Assembly (NCBI GenBank): GCA_009026175.1
Contig: WBTZ01000007.1
Span: 1 to 62,379, forward strand
Source: Zoogloea sp.
GTDB lineage: Bacteria > Pseudomonadota > Gammaproteobacteria > Burkholderiales > Rhodocyclaceae
Reading direction: 5' to 3'
DNA: 62,379 nucleotides
Part shown: piece after piece, positions 5,960 through 13,951 of the stretch
Layout of the letters: each line of letters starts with the position of its first letter
Numbering within the stretch: position 1 is the stretch's first letter
Made by a program: the position numbers and the translations under genes
The notes under the pieces: generated by a model
The model's input: only the letters and a program-made list of their open reading frames with translations
Databases searched by the model: none
Told to the model about the DNA's origin: nothing

Positions 5960-7789
5960 ATGAAACCAACTATATCAATCGAAGTGCTCAATGCATTAGA
6001 GCAGCAATTCCCAAAGAAGACATCAACAGCGGTCAGACCACGCAAATCGACTTCGCAAACACCCGCACAAAAAGCGATACCAAAAATCGAGCAAGCATTG
6101 CAAAAGCAACTGCTGAAGTATTTTTGCTTGAGAGATGCTCAGGACTTCAAGCTTGACACATACAGAATGTCCCTTGAACAGTTCAAGCTTGACTGCGGAC
6201 AGATCGGACCGAATAAAGAATGGACAGCTTACTGGCTTAGAGACAACTGCGCTTTGTTTGCAGTAGTAGAGGCAGGGTCAAACCTAACCGGACAACTGAG
6301 CCGCGTTAAGTTCAATGCGAGAGTAAGCATTGAACAAACCACAGTCCGACCAAAAACAATAAAAGAGGACGACATGAATAATTTGAGTGATACCCAAATC
6401 GCCGCGTTAGCATCTGGTTGTGATGCACGAGCTGAAGAGCCAACAGATAACGACATTGAAATCGTCAAGGTCTTTTATAGTGATTTAATTGCTGCTGCAG
6501 AATCCGGTGACACCAGCATCGCAGCACAGTACGACTTTTTAGAGGTCGATGTAAGCTCCGTTCTTGCCTTTATAGAATGGGCAAACAGCAGTGCATGCAA
6601 GTGGTCCCAGAAGAAGAAAGACATAAACACGCACCACGCTAACATTATCCTTGCTGTTGTTAGAGTCTTTGGCAAGTATCCGATGAAGCGTTTAAAGTCA
6701 GACTTTGGCCGCAATTACTACGAAGGTATCAGCATCCAAAACATCAGCAAGACATTGCGTGCTGCTGTGCTTGGCAATGCGCACGAATACGACATGACTT
6801 CATCAGTAGTGGCTTGGAAGCTTGGCTTTGCCCGAGGGTACCTTGACGCTAATGGATACAAGCAAACAGCAGTGCATGAAGCGTTTCCGACCTTAACTTT
6901 GTATGTAGAGAACAAAGCGGACTTGCTAAGAACGGTCTCTATGTATGTGTATCCAGAAGGATGCTATACACGACCCGAGTTTAGGATGACAAACCTAAAA
7001 ACTGCATTCACTGCATTGACGTTCGGAGCAAAGCTAACAAGAGGTGCATGGACTAATAGCGCCGGTGAATACGAATACCCAGCAATACGGTCAGTGATCA
7101 CTGACACCAAAGAATACACAGCGTTTTCTAACGATAGCGCAGTAAAGCAGTTTATGAAGGAAATGGACGCCCTGGACTCGTTTATTTTGAGTCTTGAGCA
7201 ACAAGCAGACCCTGGTTTGATACATAAGAGCGAGTTAATGACGCACGGAGGAAACTTCAGCAAAGCCAAGGCACTTGCTTACTTATATCAAACTGCTGAG
7301 ACTGAAGTGATGGATGTAGTCCGCAAGCGAGCAGCCGACTTAGGTCATGAAGTCCGGGCTAACATACATGATGCAGTTATCTTCAAGCATAGACTGGGCG
7401 TAGAAGGCGTCAGCGAGATAAATGCTTGTGTTCGAGAAATCACGCATAACCCATACTGGAAACTAAGCCATAAAGAGTTGAGCCGCTTCAATACACGTCA
7501 CATTGATGTTGAAGAACAAGCACACAAAGCACGAATGCAAGAGCAGGAAGAGCACGCCTTTCTCTATACGCATGTAAAGCACGAAATCCATGGAACCGAT
7601 ATAGACGATACGCGTCGAGGATTAAGCTTAGAGGAATTCCAGAAGAGATCTAAGGGCAAGAAGCCAGCACGCGACACTGACTATTACAACGGAGCGTATG
7701 CAGGAACCCCAGAGGAACGATACTTAGATATGTCCCCAGAAGAGCGCATGGAGTTCGATTACGAGTATGGAGACAACAGCGAAGACTAA
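5960..7789 (+). CDS. Minimal family-A-like polymerase/primase-polymerase (putative replicase)
   Basis: The product is 609 residues and starts at ATG after AAAGGAAAAATA. It reads as a divergent member of the Pol I / T7 RNA polymerase superfamily. Motif A is HEYDMTSS (D278). Motif B is KTAFTALTFG (K347, F355, G356), comparable to T7 RNA polymerase KRSVMTLAYG. Motif C is IHDAVIF (H470, D471), preceded by a helix like the Pol I segment before VHDE. The spacings A-B 69 and B-C about 124 resemble Pol I. The Pol I steric-gate Glu five residues after the motif A Asp is replaced by V283, so ribonucleotide use (primase or RNA polymerase activity) is possible. No 3'-5' exonuclease motifs are seen; the first ~270 residues are unassigned. 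No helicase gene is nearby. Confidence 0.65.
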   Translation: MKPTISIEVLNALEQQFPKKTSTAVRPRKSTSQTPAQKAIPKIEQALQKQLLKYFCLRDAQDFKLDTYRMSLEQFKLDCGQIGPNKEWTAYWLRDNCALFAVVEAGSNLTGQLSRVKFNARVSIEQTTVRPKTIKEDDMNNLSDTQIAALASGCDARAEEPTDNDIEIVKVFYSDLIAAAESGDTSIAAQYDFLEVDVSSVLAFIEWANSSACKWSQKKKDINTHHANIILAVVRVFGKYPMKRLKSDFGRNYYEGISIQNISKTLRAAVLGNAHEYDMTSSVVAWKLGFARGYLDANGYKQTAVHEAFPTLTLYVENKADLLRTVSMYVYPEGCYTRPEFRMTNLKTAFTALTFGAKLTRGAWTNSAGEYEYPAIRSVITDTKEYTAFSNDSAVKQFMKEMDALDSFILSLEQQADPGLIHKSELMTHGGNFSKAKALAYLYQTAETEVMDVVRKRAADLGHEVRANIHDAVIFKHRLGVEGVSEINACVREITHNPYWKLSHKELSRFNTRHIDVEEQAHKARMQEQEEHAFLYTHVKHEIHGTDIDDTRRGLSLEEFQKRSKGKKPARDTDYYNGAYAGTPEERYLDMSPEERMEFDYEYGDNSED

Positions 7790-7844
7790 ATAACAATGCA
7801 ACGGCGGATTGCAGACAATTTACTCCTAATTTGTTGATACTTCG

Positions 7845-7879
7845 AAAGCCCTACATGTTGCTGCATGTAGGGCTTTTTC
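7845..7879 (+). terminator. Intrinsic terminator after polymerase gene
   Basis: A 13-bp stem (AAAGCCCTACATG 7845-7857, CATGTAGGGCTTT 7864-7876) is followed by T residues. Confidence 0.85.
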
Positions 7880-7976
7880 TTGCTTAATTAAGGAACTCGC
7901 TGCGCTGATCTCTCTTCAACAGCGCACTGGTTCATGCGAACAAGCATTAGGCTCCATTAACAAACAGGAGCAAGCA

Positions 7977-8063
7977 ATGCTTACCTTTAACGCAACGATC
8001 AACATCCATACAGAGATCAATATCGTCATTCACGTTCTAATACTGTACTTCATCATCAAATAA
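7977..8063 (+). CDS. Possible 28-residue hydrophobic peptide
   Basis: A short frame with AGGAG seven bases upstream of its ATG lies isolated between two terminators. The peptide is rich in Ile/Val/Leu, ending LILYFIIK, and could cross a membrane. Size, isolation and hydrophobicity recall small toxins or lysis peptides, but no antisense RNA or partner was identified. It may be spurious. It is the only candidate gene in the 373-bp gap 7790-8162. Confidence 0.35.
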   Translation: MLTFNATINIHTEINIVIHVLILYFIIK

Positions 8064-8071
8064 CAAACACG

Positions 8072-8097
8072 AGCCCGCAAACACTGCGGGCTTTTTT
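8072..8097 (+). terminator. Intrinsic terminator
   Basis: AGCCCGC (8072-8078) pairs with GCGGGCT (8086-8092), followed by TTTTT. Confidence 0.8.
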
Positions 8098-8111
8098 CGC
8101 CTATAACAATT

Positions 8112-8142
8112 GGGGATAGGTAAAACGGGGTAAATAAATGCA
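8112..8142 (+). promoter_or_regulatory. Repeated phage motifs before the packaging region
   Basis: GGGGATAGGTAAAA (8112-8125) recurs exactly at 9183-9196. TAAATAAATGCA (8131-8142) recurs exactly at 13919-13930. Both lie in short gaps just before phage genes. They are candidate phage-specific promoter or processing elements. Confidence 0.35.
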
Positions 8143-8162
8143 TCAACAACAAGGAGAACATG

Positions 8163-8378
8163 ATGACTAACAGAAGCACAGCATTACCGTTTGATCTAGA
8201 CGCATACAGAGAACAAATGCTGAAGATGACACCCGAAGAAGCTAAACGCTATGAAGCAGCGTTGTTTGAAGCAGAAGACCGCCTAGCAACACCAGAACAG
8301 CATTTGCTGACAACGATCAGAACCCGCCCTGCTGCTATGCGATTTAGAACTGCAGATACTGAGGGCGGCGAACAGTAA
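8163..8378 (+). CDS. Small hypothetical phage protein (71 aa)
   Basis: An acidic, helical protein of unknown function. I chose the second of two adjacent ATGs because AAGGAG (8151-8156) is six bases upstream of it. Its stop overlaps the next start (TAATG), so it is translationally coupled to the genes leading to the packaging block. Confidence 0.65.
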   Translation: MTNRSTALPFDLDAYREQMLKMTPEEAKRYEAALFEAEDRLATPEQHLLTTIRTRPAAMRFRTADTEGGEQ

Positions 8379-8425
8379 TGGCAAGAAGAACAGCGCGAAC
8401 TACCGACAATGAATACCCGCGCTAA
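8378..8425 (+). CDS. Possible 15-residue coupling peptide
   Basis: A tiny frame that starts in the TAATG of the previous stop and ends in the TAATG that starts the next gene. It is rich in Arg/Thr. It may serve only to carry ribosomes between the neighbouring genes. Low confidence as a functional product. Confidence 0.3.
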   Translation: MARRTARTTDNEYPR

Positions 8426-8748
8426 TGCGTAAAAGCATCCAACAACATATTCTCTTAGAGCGATTAAAGGGGAACACAGACCCAGCAATCGCTTTCGCTT
8501 TACTAATGCAAGAGCAGTTGCACGCAAGCGAGCGCAAGGCCTTAGAGGATATGTTGTTAGAGGACTTCGTGCTTTCAACAAAGTATTACTCTATGCGCAA
8601 GCAATACTGGCCCGAGTACGAACTAGCGGCACGGTACGCTAATGAACCATCTGTAGAACAAGGAACAGATGTGAAGGTGATTATCCAGGCGATGATCAAC
8701 ATATCAAAGAATAAGAACAATGAACAGGCTAAGGACAAAGGACGTTAA
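8425..8748 (+). CDS. Hypothetical phage protein (107 aa)
   Basis: Unrecognised. Predicted mainly helical and charged with a basic C-terminus. It starts within TAATG and its end overlaps the endonuclease VII gene by 29 bases in another frame, the tight packing of a functional phage operon. Confidence 0.65.
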   Translation: MRKSIQQHILLERLKGNTDPAIAFALLMQEQLHASERKALEDMLLEDFVLSTKYYSMRKQYWPEYELAARYANEPSVEQGTDVKVIIQAMINISKNKNNEQAKDKGR

Positions 8749-9100
8749 AGCATATCGTGAGCAGTTGGTAACCAAGCAAGGCAACACGTGCGCACTATGC
8801 AAGCAGGAGCTACAGGCAAGTGATGCTGTGCTTGATCACAATCACAAGACTGGGTATGTGCGGAGTGCCTTGCATCGCTTTTGCAATACGTACTTGGGAG
8901 CAATCGAGAACAACATCAAGCGCAACAAGATAACAGAGCAACAGCTCAGCAACATCCTAAGCAACGCTCAATCATATATGCAAAGCCAGCAGGACGTACT
9001 GCACCCAACTTACCGAACACCAGAAGAGAAAGCGGAGCGAGCAAAGAAGCGAAGAAAGAAAAGGACTAACCCAGTGACCACCAAGCGAACAAACCAATAA
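8720..9100 (+). CDS. Recombination endonuclease VII family (Holliday junction nuclease)
   Basis: The product is 126 residues. The T4 gp49-type core is clear: CALC (C24, C27), then VLDHNHKTG (D39, H40, N41, H42), then ALHRFCN with C55. The family resolves branched DNA before packaging. Two points are unusual. The second zinc pair, normally C-x2-C, reads H52-x2-C55, suggesting CCHC coordination. The C-terminal ~35 residues are a Lys/Arg-rich tail (EKAERAKKRRKKRT) that probably binds DNA. It sits just before the terminase genes, which suits a role in debranching concatemers. Confidence 0.85.
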   Translation: MNRLRTKDVKAYREQLVTKQGNTCALCKQELQASDAVLDHNHKTGYVRSALHRFCNTYLGAIENNIKRNKITEQQLSNILSNAQSYMQSQQDVLHPTYRTPEEKAERAKKRRKKRTNPVTTKRTNQ

Positions 9101-9200
9101 TGATTTTTTAGGTGGGTTTGGTGCTCGTTTTGGCAGAGAGCGGTATTTCGGTCCCGGAACCAAAAACCCAATTAGCTAGAACGGGGATAGGTAAAAGATA
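9101..9200 (+). other. Intergenic region, candidate cos site
   Basis: This 100-bp gap lies in the position of lambda cos, just before the small terminase. It holds an imperfect inverted repeat (TGGGTTTGGT near 9114, ACCAAAAACCCA near 9159), a short GC-rich dyad (GGTCCCGG) and the second copy of GGGGATAGGTAAAA. Assignment as cos is positional only. Confidence 0.25.
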
Positions 9201-9392
9201 ATGAGCGAAGCGGACGGAAAAGGGAAGCCTAAGAAGGCAACAAAAGTGCTTACGCAACAGCACAAAGAGAAGATCAGAGCAGCATTGCTAGGCAGAAAGC
9301 AAAGCGATGCGCACGTTCAAAAGCGTGCTGCTGTACTGCGTGAACGGTATCAAAACAGAAAGGAAGAAGATGGGAACGATAGTAGATCGTAA
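9201..9392 (+). CDS. NUMOD3-motif small protein
   Basis: A 63-residue basic protein. Residues about 17-45 (LTQQHKEKIRAALLGRKQSD) match the NUMOD3 DNA-binding motif found in tandem in homing nucleases. No catalytic domain is present. It overlaps the terminase small subunit start by 23 bases. It may help recognise DNA at the packaging site or be a relic of a homing gene. Confidence 0.6.
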   Translation: MSEADGKGKPKKATKVLTQQHKEKIRAALLGRKQSDAHVQKRAAVLRERYQNRKEEDGNDSRS

Positions 9393-9888
9393 TCAGTTAG
9401 TAGAAGAGATGCAGATAGGACACTCCACTCTTACCAAATACATCTCTCAAGGCTTGCCGTATGTAGATCGAGGCGGAAGTGGAAGACTCGCAACATTTGA
9501 CCTTGAAGCATGTAAGCAATGGCGCCAGGAGCGCTATGGCAAGACAGCAGACGACGATGAAAGCATGCAGCAAGCACGTTTAAGAAAGCTACAAGCAGAA
9601 GCAAGCCTAGCAGAGCTTGAGCTGCAGAAGTCGCACGGCCAGGTCATCCCCATCGAAGACGTAGCAGAGGAGTTAGCAGATTTGTTTTCCAAGATTAAGT
9701 CCCAGTTGCTTGCACTACCCGTAATCACTGCGGGCCTGGTGTATGGCAAGGAAACGGTCCGAGAGATCCAAGCGATCATCGATGAGCAGATCCGTATTGT
9801 GCTCATTGAACTAAGCAGCAAGTACATAAAAGAAGAAGAACAAGAAGATGAACTTACGAGAGATATCAAACAGGAACTTCCGCAATAA
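9370..9888 (+). CDS. Terminase small subunit (Nu1-like)
   Basis: The product is 172 residues from ATG 9370, with AGGA upstream. The N-terminal 55 residues form a winged-helix like lambda Nu1 (VDRNQLVEEMQIGHSTLTKY). A long coiled-coil middle (ARLRKLQAEASLAELELQKS) and a C-terminal segment that should contact the large subunit follow. It recognises the packaging site and loads the large terminase. Its C-terminus overlaps the next gene by 41 bases. Confidence 0.88.
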   Translation: MGTIVDRNQLVEEMQIGHSTLTKYISQGLPYVDRGGSGRLATFDLEACKQWRQERYGKTADDDESMQQARLRKLQAEASLAELELQKSHGQVIPIEDVAEELADLFSKIKSQLLALPVITAGLVYGKETVREIQAIIDEQIRIVLIELSSKYIKEEEQEDELTRDIKQELPQ

Positions 9889-11815
9889 GATAAGCCGTGT
9901 AATAAAGCAGACCCTACAGCCACCACCTAAGCTAAAGCTAAGTGACTGGGCTGATACATACAGAGTAATCCCAGCAGGAACTTCCTCAATACCCGGTCGA
10001 TGGCGTACTGACCGCGCAGAGTATCAACGAGAGATATTAGACACCATCTCGGACGACAAGACCGAGACAGTAGTCTTGATGATTGCCTCGCAAGTAGGCA
10101 AGTCAGAAGCCCTTCTGAACATCCTCGGATACTTCATCCACAACGACCCGAGCACTATTCTGTTTGTACAGGATACGGTCAATGAAGCCCAGAAGTTCTC
10201 CTCCGAGCGTATCACGAAGATGTTCCGTGACACTCCAGAACTCGCAGCATTAACAAAGGAGACAAAGGAAAAGGGCGCACGCGACACAATGCTGATGAAG
10301 CAGTTCCTTGGCGGAACTCTTTATATAGGCGGTGCAAACTCTCCAAGCGCTTTAAAGAGTATCTCAGCACGTGTTCTGTTATGTGACGAAGTAGATAGAT
10401 ACCCAGCAAGCGCAGGCTCTGAAGGGAACCCAGTATCCCTAGCTATCAACAGAACAACTAACTATGAGCACAATAGAAAGATTGTCCTAGTTAGTTCCCC
10501 AGGCGATACGTACACAAGCGAAATCTATGCACGCTATCTACAAACAGATCAGCGTGAGTATCAAATCAGATGTGTGCATTGCGATCATTACTTTGTTCCG
10601 AAGTGGGATCACGTCAAATGGAACAAAGTGGAAGAAACTGGCCACGCAATACCCGAGACAGCAATGATCTATTGCCCGGACTGCGGCGCAGGTCATACAG
10701 AAGGACAGCGTTTCGAAGCAATGCGCAATGGACGTTGGATCAAGAACAATCCAACAGCAAAGGACGCTGGCTTTAAAGCGTCACAATTAATCAGCCCGTT
10801 TGTCACGATAAAGACCATCGTTAAAAAGTTTGTCTCTGCTATAGGTAAGCCAGGAGAGTTGCGAGTCTTCTTCAACAACAACCTTGGTGAGCCATACGAG
10901 GACAAGACTGACGGCTTAGACGATATTGAGTTCCTTGATCGACTCGAAGAATACGGCACTACAAATATTCCTGAGAAAGTTCTGTTCCTGACTGCAGGCG
11001 TAGACGTTCAATCAGATCGACTTGAGATGAGCGTATGGGGATGGGGACGAGACTTAGAGAGCTGGCACATTGAGCATGTCATCGTGCATGGCAATCCGAC
11101 GCAGGTGCGGACGTGGATAGATTTAAAGCAAGCCCTGCTTACAGTCTATAAGCGCGAGGATGGAGCAGCACTACCAATCGAAGCGGCTTGCATTGACTCT
11201 GGTCACGAAGCCCGTGCTGTTTATGAATTCACACGTGCCAACAATGCCCAGCGCTGGTATGCGGTCAAGGGTAAGCCTGGAGCTTCAGTAGACATCTGGC
11301 CCAAGCGTGCAAGCTATACCGACAAAGGAAAGATGTACAGCGTTGGTATCGAGTCTGCAAAGGACTCGATAGCTGAGTGTCTAAAGGTGCCAGAAACAGG
11401 ACCGGGCTTCGTGCATTTCTCAAATCGCTGTGATCCAGATTTCTTTAGCCAGCTGACCTCTGAGCGCAAAGTCTATGAGCAAGACAAGCGCGGGATGATT
11501 AAGCGTTACTGGAAGCTCGTCAAACAAGCACGTAACGAAGCCTGGGACTGTTTTGTTTATGCACTTGCTGCTCGACAAAGCTTAGGCACCATCGACTTTG
11601 ACGCACTAGAGCTAAACGTTAAAGCACGCATAGCAAGCGCTGCACCAGAGCCCGCTACTACTGCACCAGCTAAGGCCACTGCGCCTGCTGTAGACGCTGT
11701 AAAGCAGCCGCAGACACCAGTCGTCCAGCCGGCAACTCAGCCAACAAAGCCCGCATTAGAAGCATGGCAGCAGCAGCTTATAGCGATGAACAGCCGACCA
11801 TATTCGCCGTGGTAA
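9848..11815 (+). CDS. Terminase large subunit (phage GpA family)
   Basis: The 655-residue ATPase/nuclease packages DNA into proheads and cuts at cos. The ATPase P-loop is SQVGKS (residues 81-86), with Walker B-like LLCDEVDRYP further on. A Cys-x2-Cys pair set (CVHC, CPDC) in the middle looks like a zinc ribbon. Nuclease acidic residues occur in AGVDVQSDRLE, ACIDSGHE and WDCFVYALA. The last ~80 residues are a Pro/Ala/Thr-rich linker and short tail, probably the portal-binding end. It follows Nu1 as in lambda. Confidence 0.96.
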   Translation: MNLREISNRNFRNKISRVIKQTLQPPPKLKLSDWADTYRVIPAGTSSIPGRWRTDRAEYQREILDTISDDKTETVVLMIASQVGKSEALLNILGYFIHNDPSTILFVQDTVNEAQKFSSERITKMFRDTPELAALTKETKEKGARDTMLMKQFLGGTLYIGGANSPSALKSISARVLLCDEVDRYPASAGSEGNPVSLAINRTTNYEHNRKIVLVSSPGDTYTSEIYARYLQTDQREYQIRCVHCDHYFVPKWDHVKWNKVEETGHAIPETAMIYCPDCGAGHTEGQRFEAMRNGRWIKNNPTAKDAGFKASQLISPFVTIKTIVKKFVSAIGKPGELRVFFNNNLGEPYEDKTDGLDDIEFLDRLEEYGTTNIPEKVLFLTAGVDVQSDRLEMSVWGWGRDLESWHIEHVIVHGNPTQVRTWIDLKQALLTVYKREDGAALPIEAACIDSGHEARAVYEFTRANNAQRWYAVKGKPGASVDIWPKRASYTDKGKMYSVGIESAKDSIAECLKVPETGPGFVHFSNRCDPDFFSQLTSERKVYEQDKRGMIKRYWKLVKQARNEAWDCFVYALAARQSLGTIDFDALELNVKARIASAAPEPATTAPAKATAPAVDAVKQPQTPVVQPATQPTKPALEAWQQQLIAMNSRPYSPW

Positions 11816-11844
11816 ATACACAGATAGTATTAGGAAAATAAACG

Positions 11845-12351
11845 ATGTATTTACCTGAAGAATTAATTGTTGGCTTTACAAAGTCATTAACGATACCGAT
11901 CACTAAGCACGACCCGAATGCAGGATGGACTCTGTATATCTCCCTGCGCGGCCCTGCAGAGTACGTCTTCGAAGGCACAGCCGGAGATAAAGAGTGGAGC
12001 GTATTACTTGCTCCAACAAAGGACGGATTGTATCAGACAACCATATATGCACAGCGAGGGTTGGAGAGAGAGCTAATAGACAACGGACGTATCCGTGTTC
12101 AGCCCGATCCAACAACGATAGAACTGCATTCGGATCTGCGAACACATGCAGAGCGTGTTCTTGAAGCGATTGAGGCCGTTATCGAAAAGCGAGCGACAAA
12201 GGATCAAAGCCAAATCACAATCAACGGAACAACACTTGTTAAGACGAGCTGGAGCGACTTGCAAGAAATCAAAAAGTATTACACGGCAGTTGTAGCGCAA
12301 GAACAAGGCAAAGCTCCTACAGAGGTAGTCTTTACCTTCGGGGGTGTTTAA
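11845..12351 (+). CDS. gpW-position head protein with N-terminal beta domain
   Basis: The 168-residue product lies between the large terminase and portal, the slot of lambda gpW. Its last ~55 residues (ITINGTTLVKTSWSDLQEIK) resemble the 'basic strand then S-x-x-D-L-x-x' pattern of gpW. The first ~95 residues look like a beta-sandwich (GWTLYISLRGPAEYVFEG). It may combine a connector function with a decoration-like domain. Start at ATG 11845, 32 bases after the TAAATACA that includes the terA stop. Confidence 0.6.
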   Translation: MYLPEELIVGFTKSLTIPITKHDPNAGWTLYISLRGPAEYVFEGTAGDKEWSVLLAPTKDGLYQTTIYAQRGLERELIDNGRIRVQPDPTTIELHSDLRTHAERVLEAIEAVIEKRATKDQSQITINGTTLVKTSWSDLQEIKKYYTAVVAQEQGKAPTEVVFTFGGV

Positions 12352-12354
12352 AGA

Positions 12355-13878
12355 ATGAAACGAAAAAATAATAAGAGTCGCAACCAAGCGGCCACTCAAG
12401 CAGCACCAGTAGCACCTGACCTTAGTCGTAGCTTTGTTGGCGCTGCACTGAATCGCCTGACTGCAGATATGGGCGGCAGCTACAGCATCAACCAAGATAT
12501 TAAACAAGACCTACCCCAACTTCGCGCAAGAAGTCGTGATGCTGCTCTAAATAATACTTACGTGCGACGCTTTATAGAGCTGATGCACAGTAACGTCGTA
12601 GGGCCTGATGGCGTCTCATTGTCAGTACAAGGATTAGATATAACGCCGCGTAAAGGACAACAGCCAGAAGAAGTATATGACCCGATTAGCGCATCAATTG
12701 AAAAGCAATTCTGGCGTTGGGCTAAACCGGAGAACTGCACGGTACGAGGAAACTTCGAATGGACCAAAGTTCAAGAGCTAGTTATGGAAGCTGTCGTGAC
12801 AGACGGCGAAACATTAGTATGGATGCGTAGAGGTGCTGGTTTTGGTCCGTTTAACTTTCAACTGCAGCTAATTGAAGCAGATCACTTAGATCATAACTAC
12901 AACGACACCTTGCCTAACGGCCATCGTATTGTGCAAGGCGTTGAAATAAACGAGTTTGCGCGACCTGTCGCTTACTGGATTTGGAAAGACATACCAGCCG
13001 ACTTTGGCTTAACTACAGGTTTCGCAAGTGATCGAATCCGTGTAGATGCTAGTGAGCTATTGCATATCTACAACCCAGACCGTCCAAGCCAAGTCCGTGG
13101 GTATCCTTGGGTTGCACCTGCACTATTGCCTTTAAACCATATAGACAAGTTTAGAGACTCTGTATTAGTCAACGCACGTATTGCAAGTGATCGCCAAGTC
13201 TATTTTACGCAAGCAGCCGGTGCGACATTTACGGGTCAAGCACCTAACAGCCAGGTCGTAGAGATTCGCTCAGGCCCAGGCAAACAAGCAATATTACCGA
13301 CCGGTATTGAAGTCAAGCAACTTGACTGGCAGCAGCCCACTACTACGTTTGATGACTTTCAGAAGTCAATTCTGCGTGGCGTAGCTGCAGCACTAGGCGT
13401 CTCATACAACAGCCTAGCAAGTGATTATGAGAGCGTTAGCTATAGTTCTGCTCGCTATGCAGCCTCTCAAGATCAAGACTATTTCAAAAGCTGCCAGAAG
13501 TGGTTCATCCAAGCATTTATTCGACCAGTTTTTGAGAAATGGTTGGAAACACAGATGCTAACTAATGGATGGGGATTAAACATAGGCATTGACAAATTCA
13601 CAAAGTTCTCAAACGTGAATTATCGCCCACGTGCCTTTGGAACTGTTGATCCAGTTAAGGAAGTGACGTCGGAAATTGCAGCACTTGGCGCAGGACTTAC
13701 AAGCTGGACAGCGGAGATTGAGAAGCGCGGCGGAGACCCAGAAGCAGTGTTCAAGCAGATAGCAAAGGACAAGAAGCTGATGGAGGAAGCAGGTATTACT
13801 CCTTCATTACTATTAAACCAGGGACTACTGCAAGCTCAGATAGCTGCAGAGTCACAAAACAGACCCAGCAACAATTGA
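12355..13878 (+). CDS. Portal protein (lambda gpB family)
   Basis: The 507-residue product forms the dodecameric DNA gate at one capsid vertex. Typical features are ARSRDAALNNTYVRRFIELM at about 55-75, the VTDGETLVWMRR stretch, the 'RPSQVRGYPWVAPALLPLNH' region, and the C-terminal helix with Gln-rich end. It starts four bases after the previous stop and is followed by its own terminator. Confidence 0.95.
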   Translation: MKRKNNKSRNQAATQAAPVAPDLSRSFVGAALNRLTADMGGSYSINQDIKQDLPQLRARSRDAALNNTYVRRFIELMHSNVVGPDGVSLSVQGLDITPRKGQQPEEVYDPISASIEKQFWRWAKPENCTVRGNFEWTKVQELVMEAVVTDGETLVWMRRGAGFGPFNFQLQLIEADHLDHNYNDTLPNGHRIVQGVEINEFARPVAYWIWKDIPADFGLTTGFASDRIRVDASELLHIYNPDRPSQVRGYPWVAPALLPLNHIDKFRDSVLVNARIASDRQVYFTQAAGATFTGQAPNSQVVEIRSGPGKQAILPTGIEVKQLDWQQPTTTFDDFQKSILRGVAAALGVSYNSLASDYESVSYSSARYAASQDQDYFKSCQKWFIQAFIRPVFEKWLETQMLTNGWGLNIGIDKFTKFSNVNYRPRAFGTVDPVKEVTSEIAALGAGLTSWTAEIEKRGGDPEAVFKQIAKDKKLMEEAGITPSLLLNQGLLQAQIAAESQNRPSNN

Positions 13879-13912
13879 ACAAAAAGGCCCGCAAATACAG
13901 CGGGCTTTTTGT
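13878..13912 (+). terminator. Intrinsic terminator after portal gene
   Basis: AACAAAAA(G)GCCCGC pairs with GCGGGCTTTTTGTT around a 7-base loop. It would split the late genes into a packaging/portal unit and a capsid/tail unit, suggesting a new promoter before 13952. Confidence 0.75.
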
Positions 13913-13951
13913 TGAACATAAATAAATGCATATTCACAAGGATATGCATTG

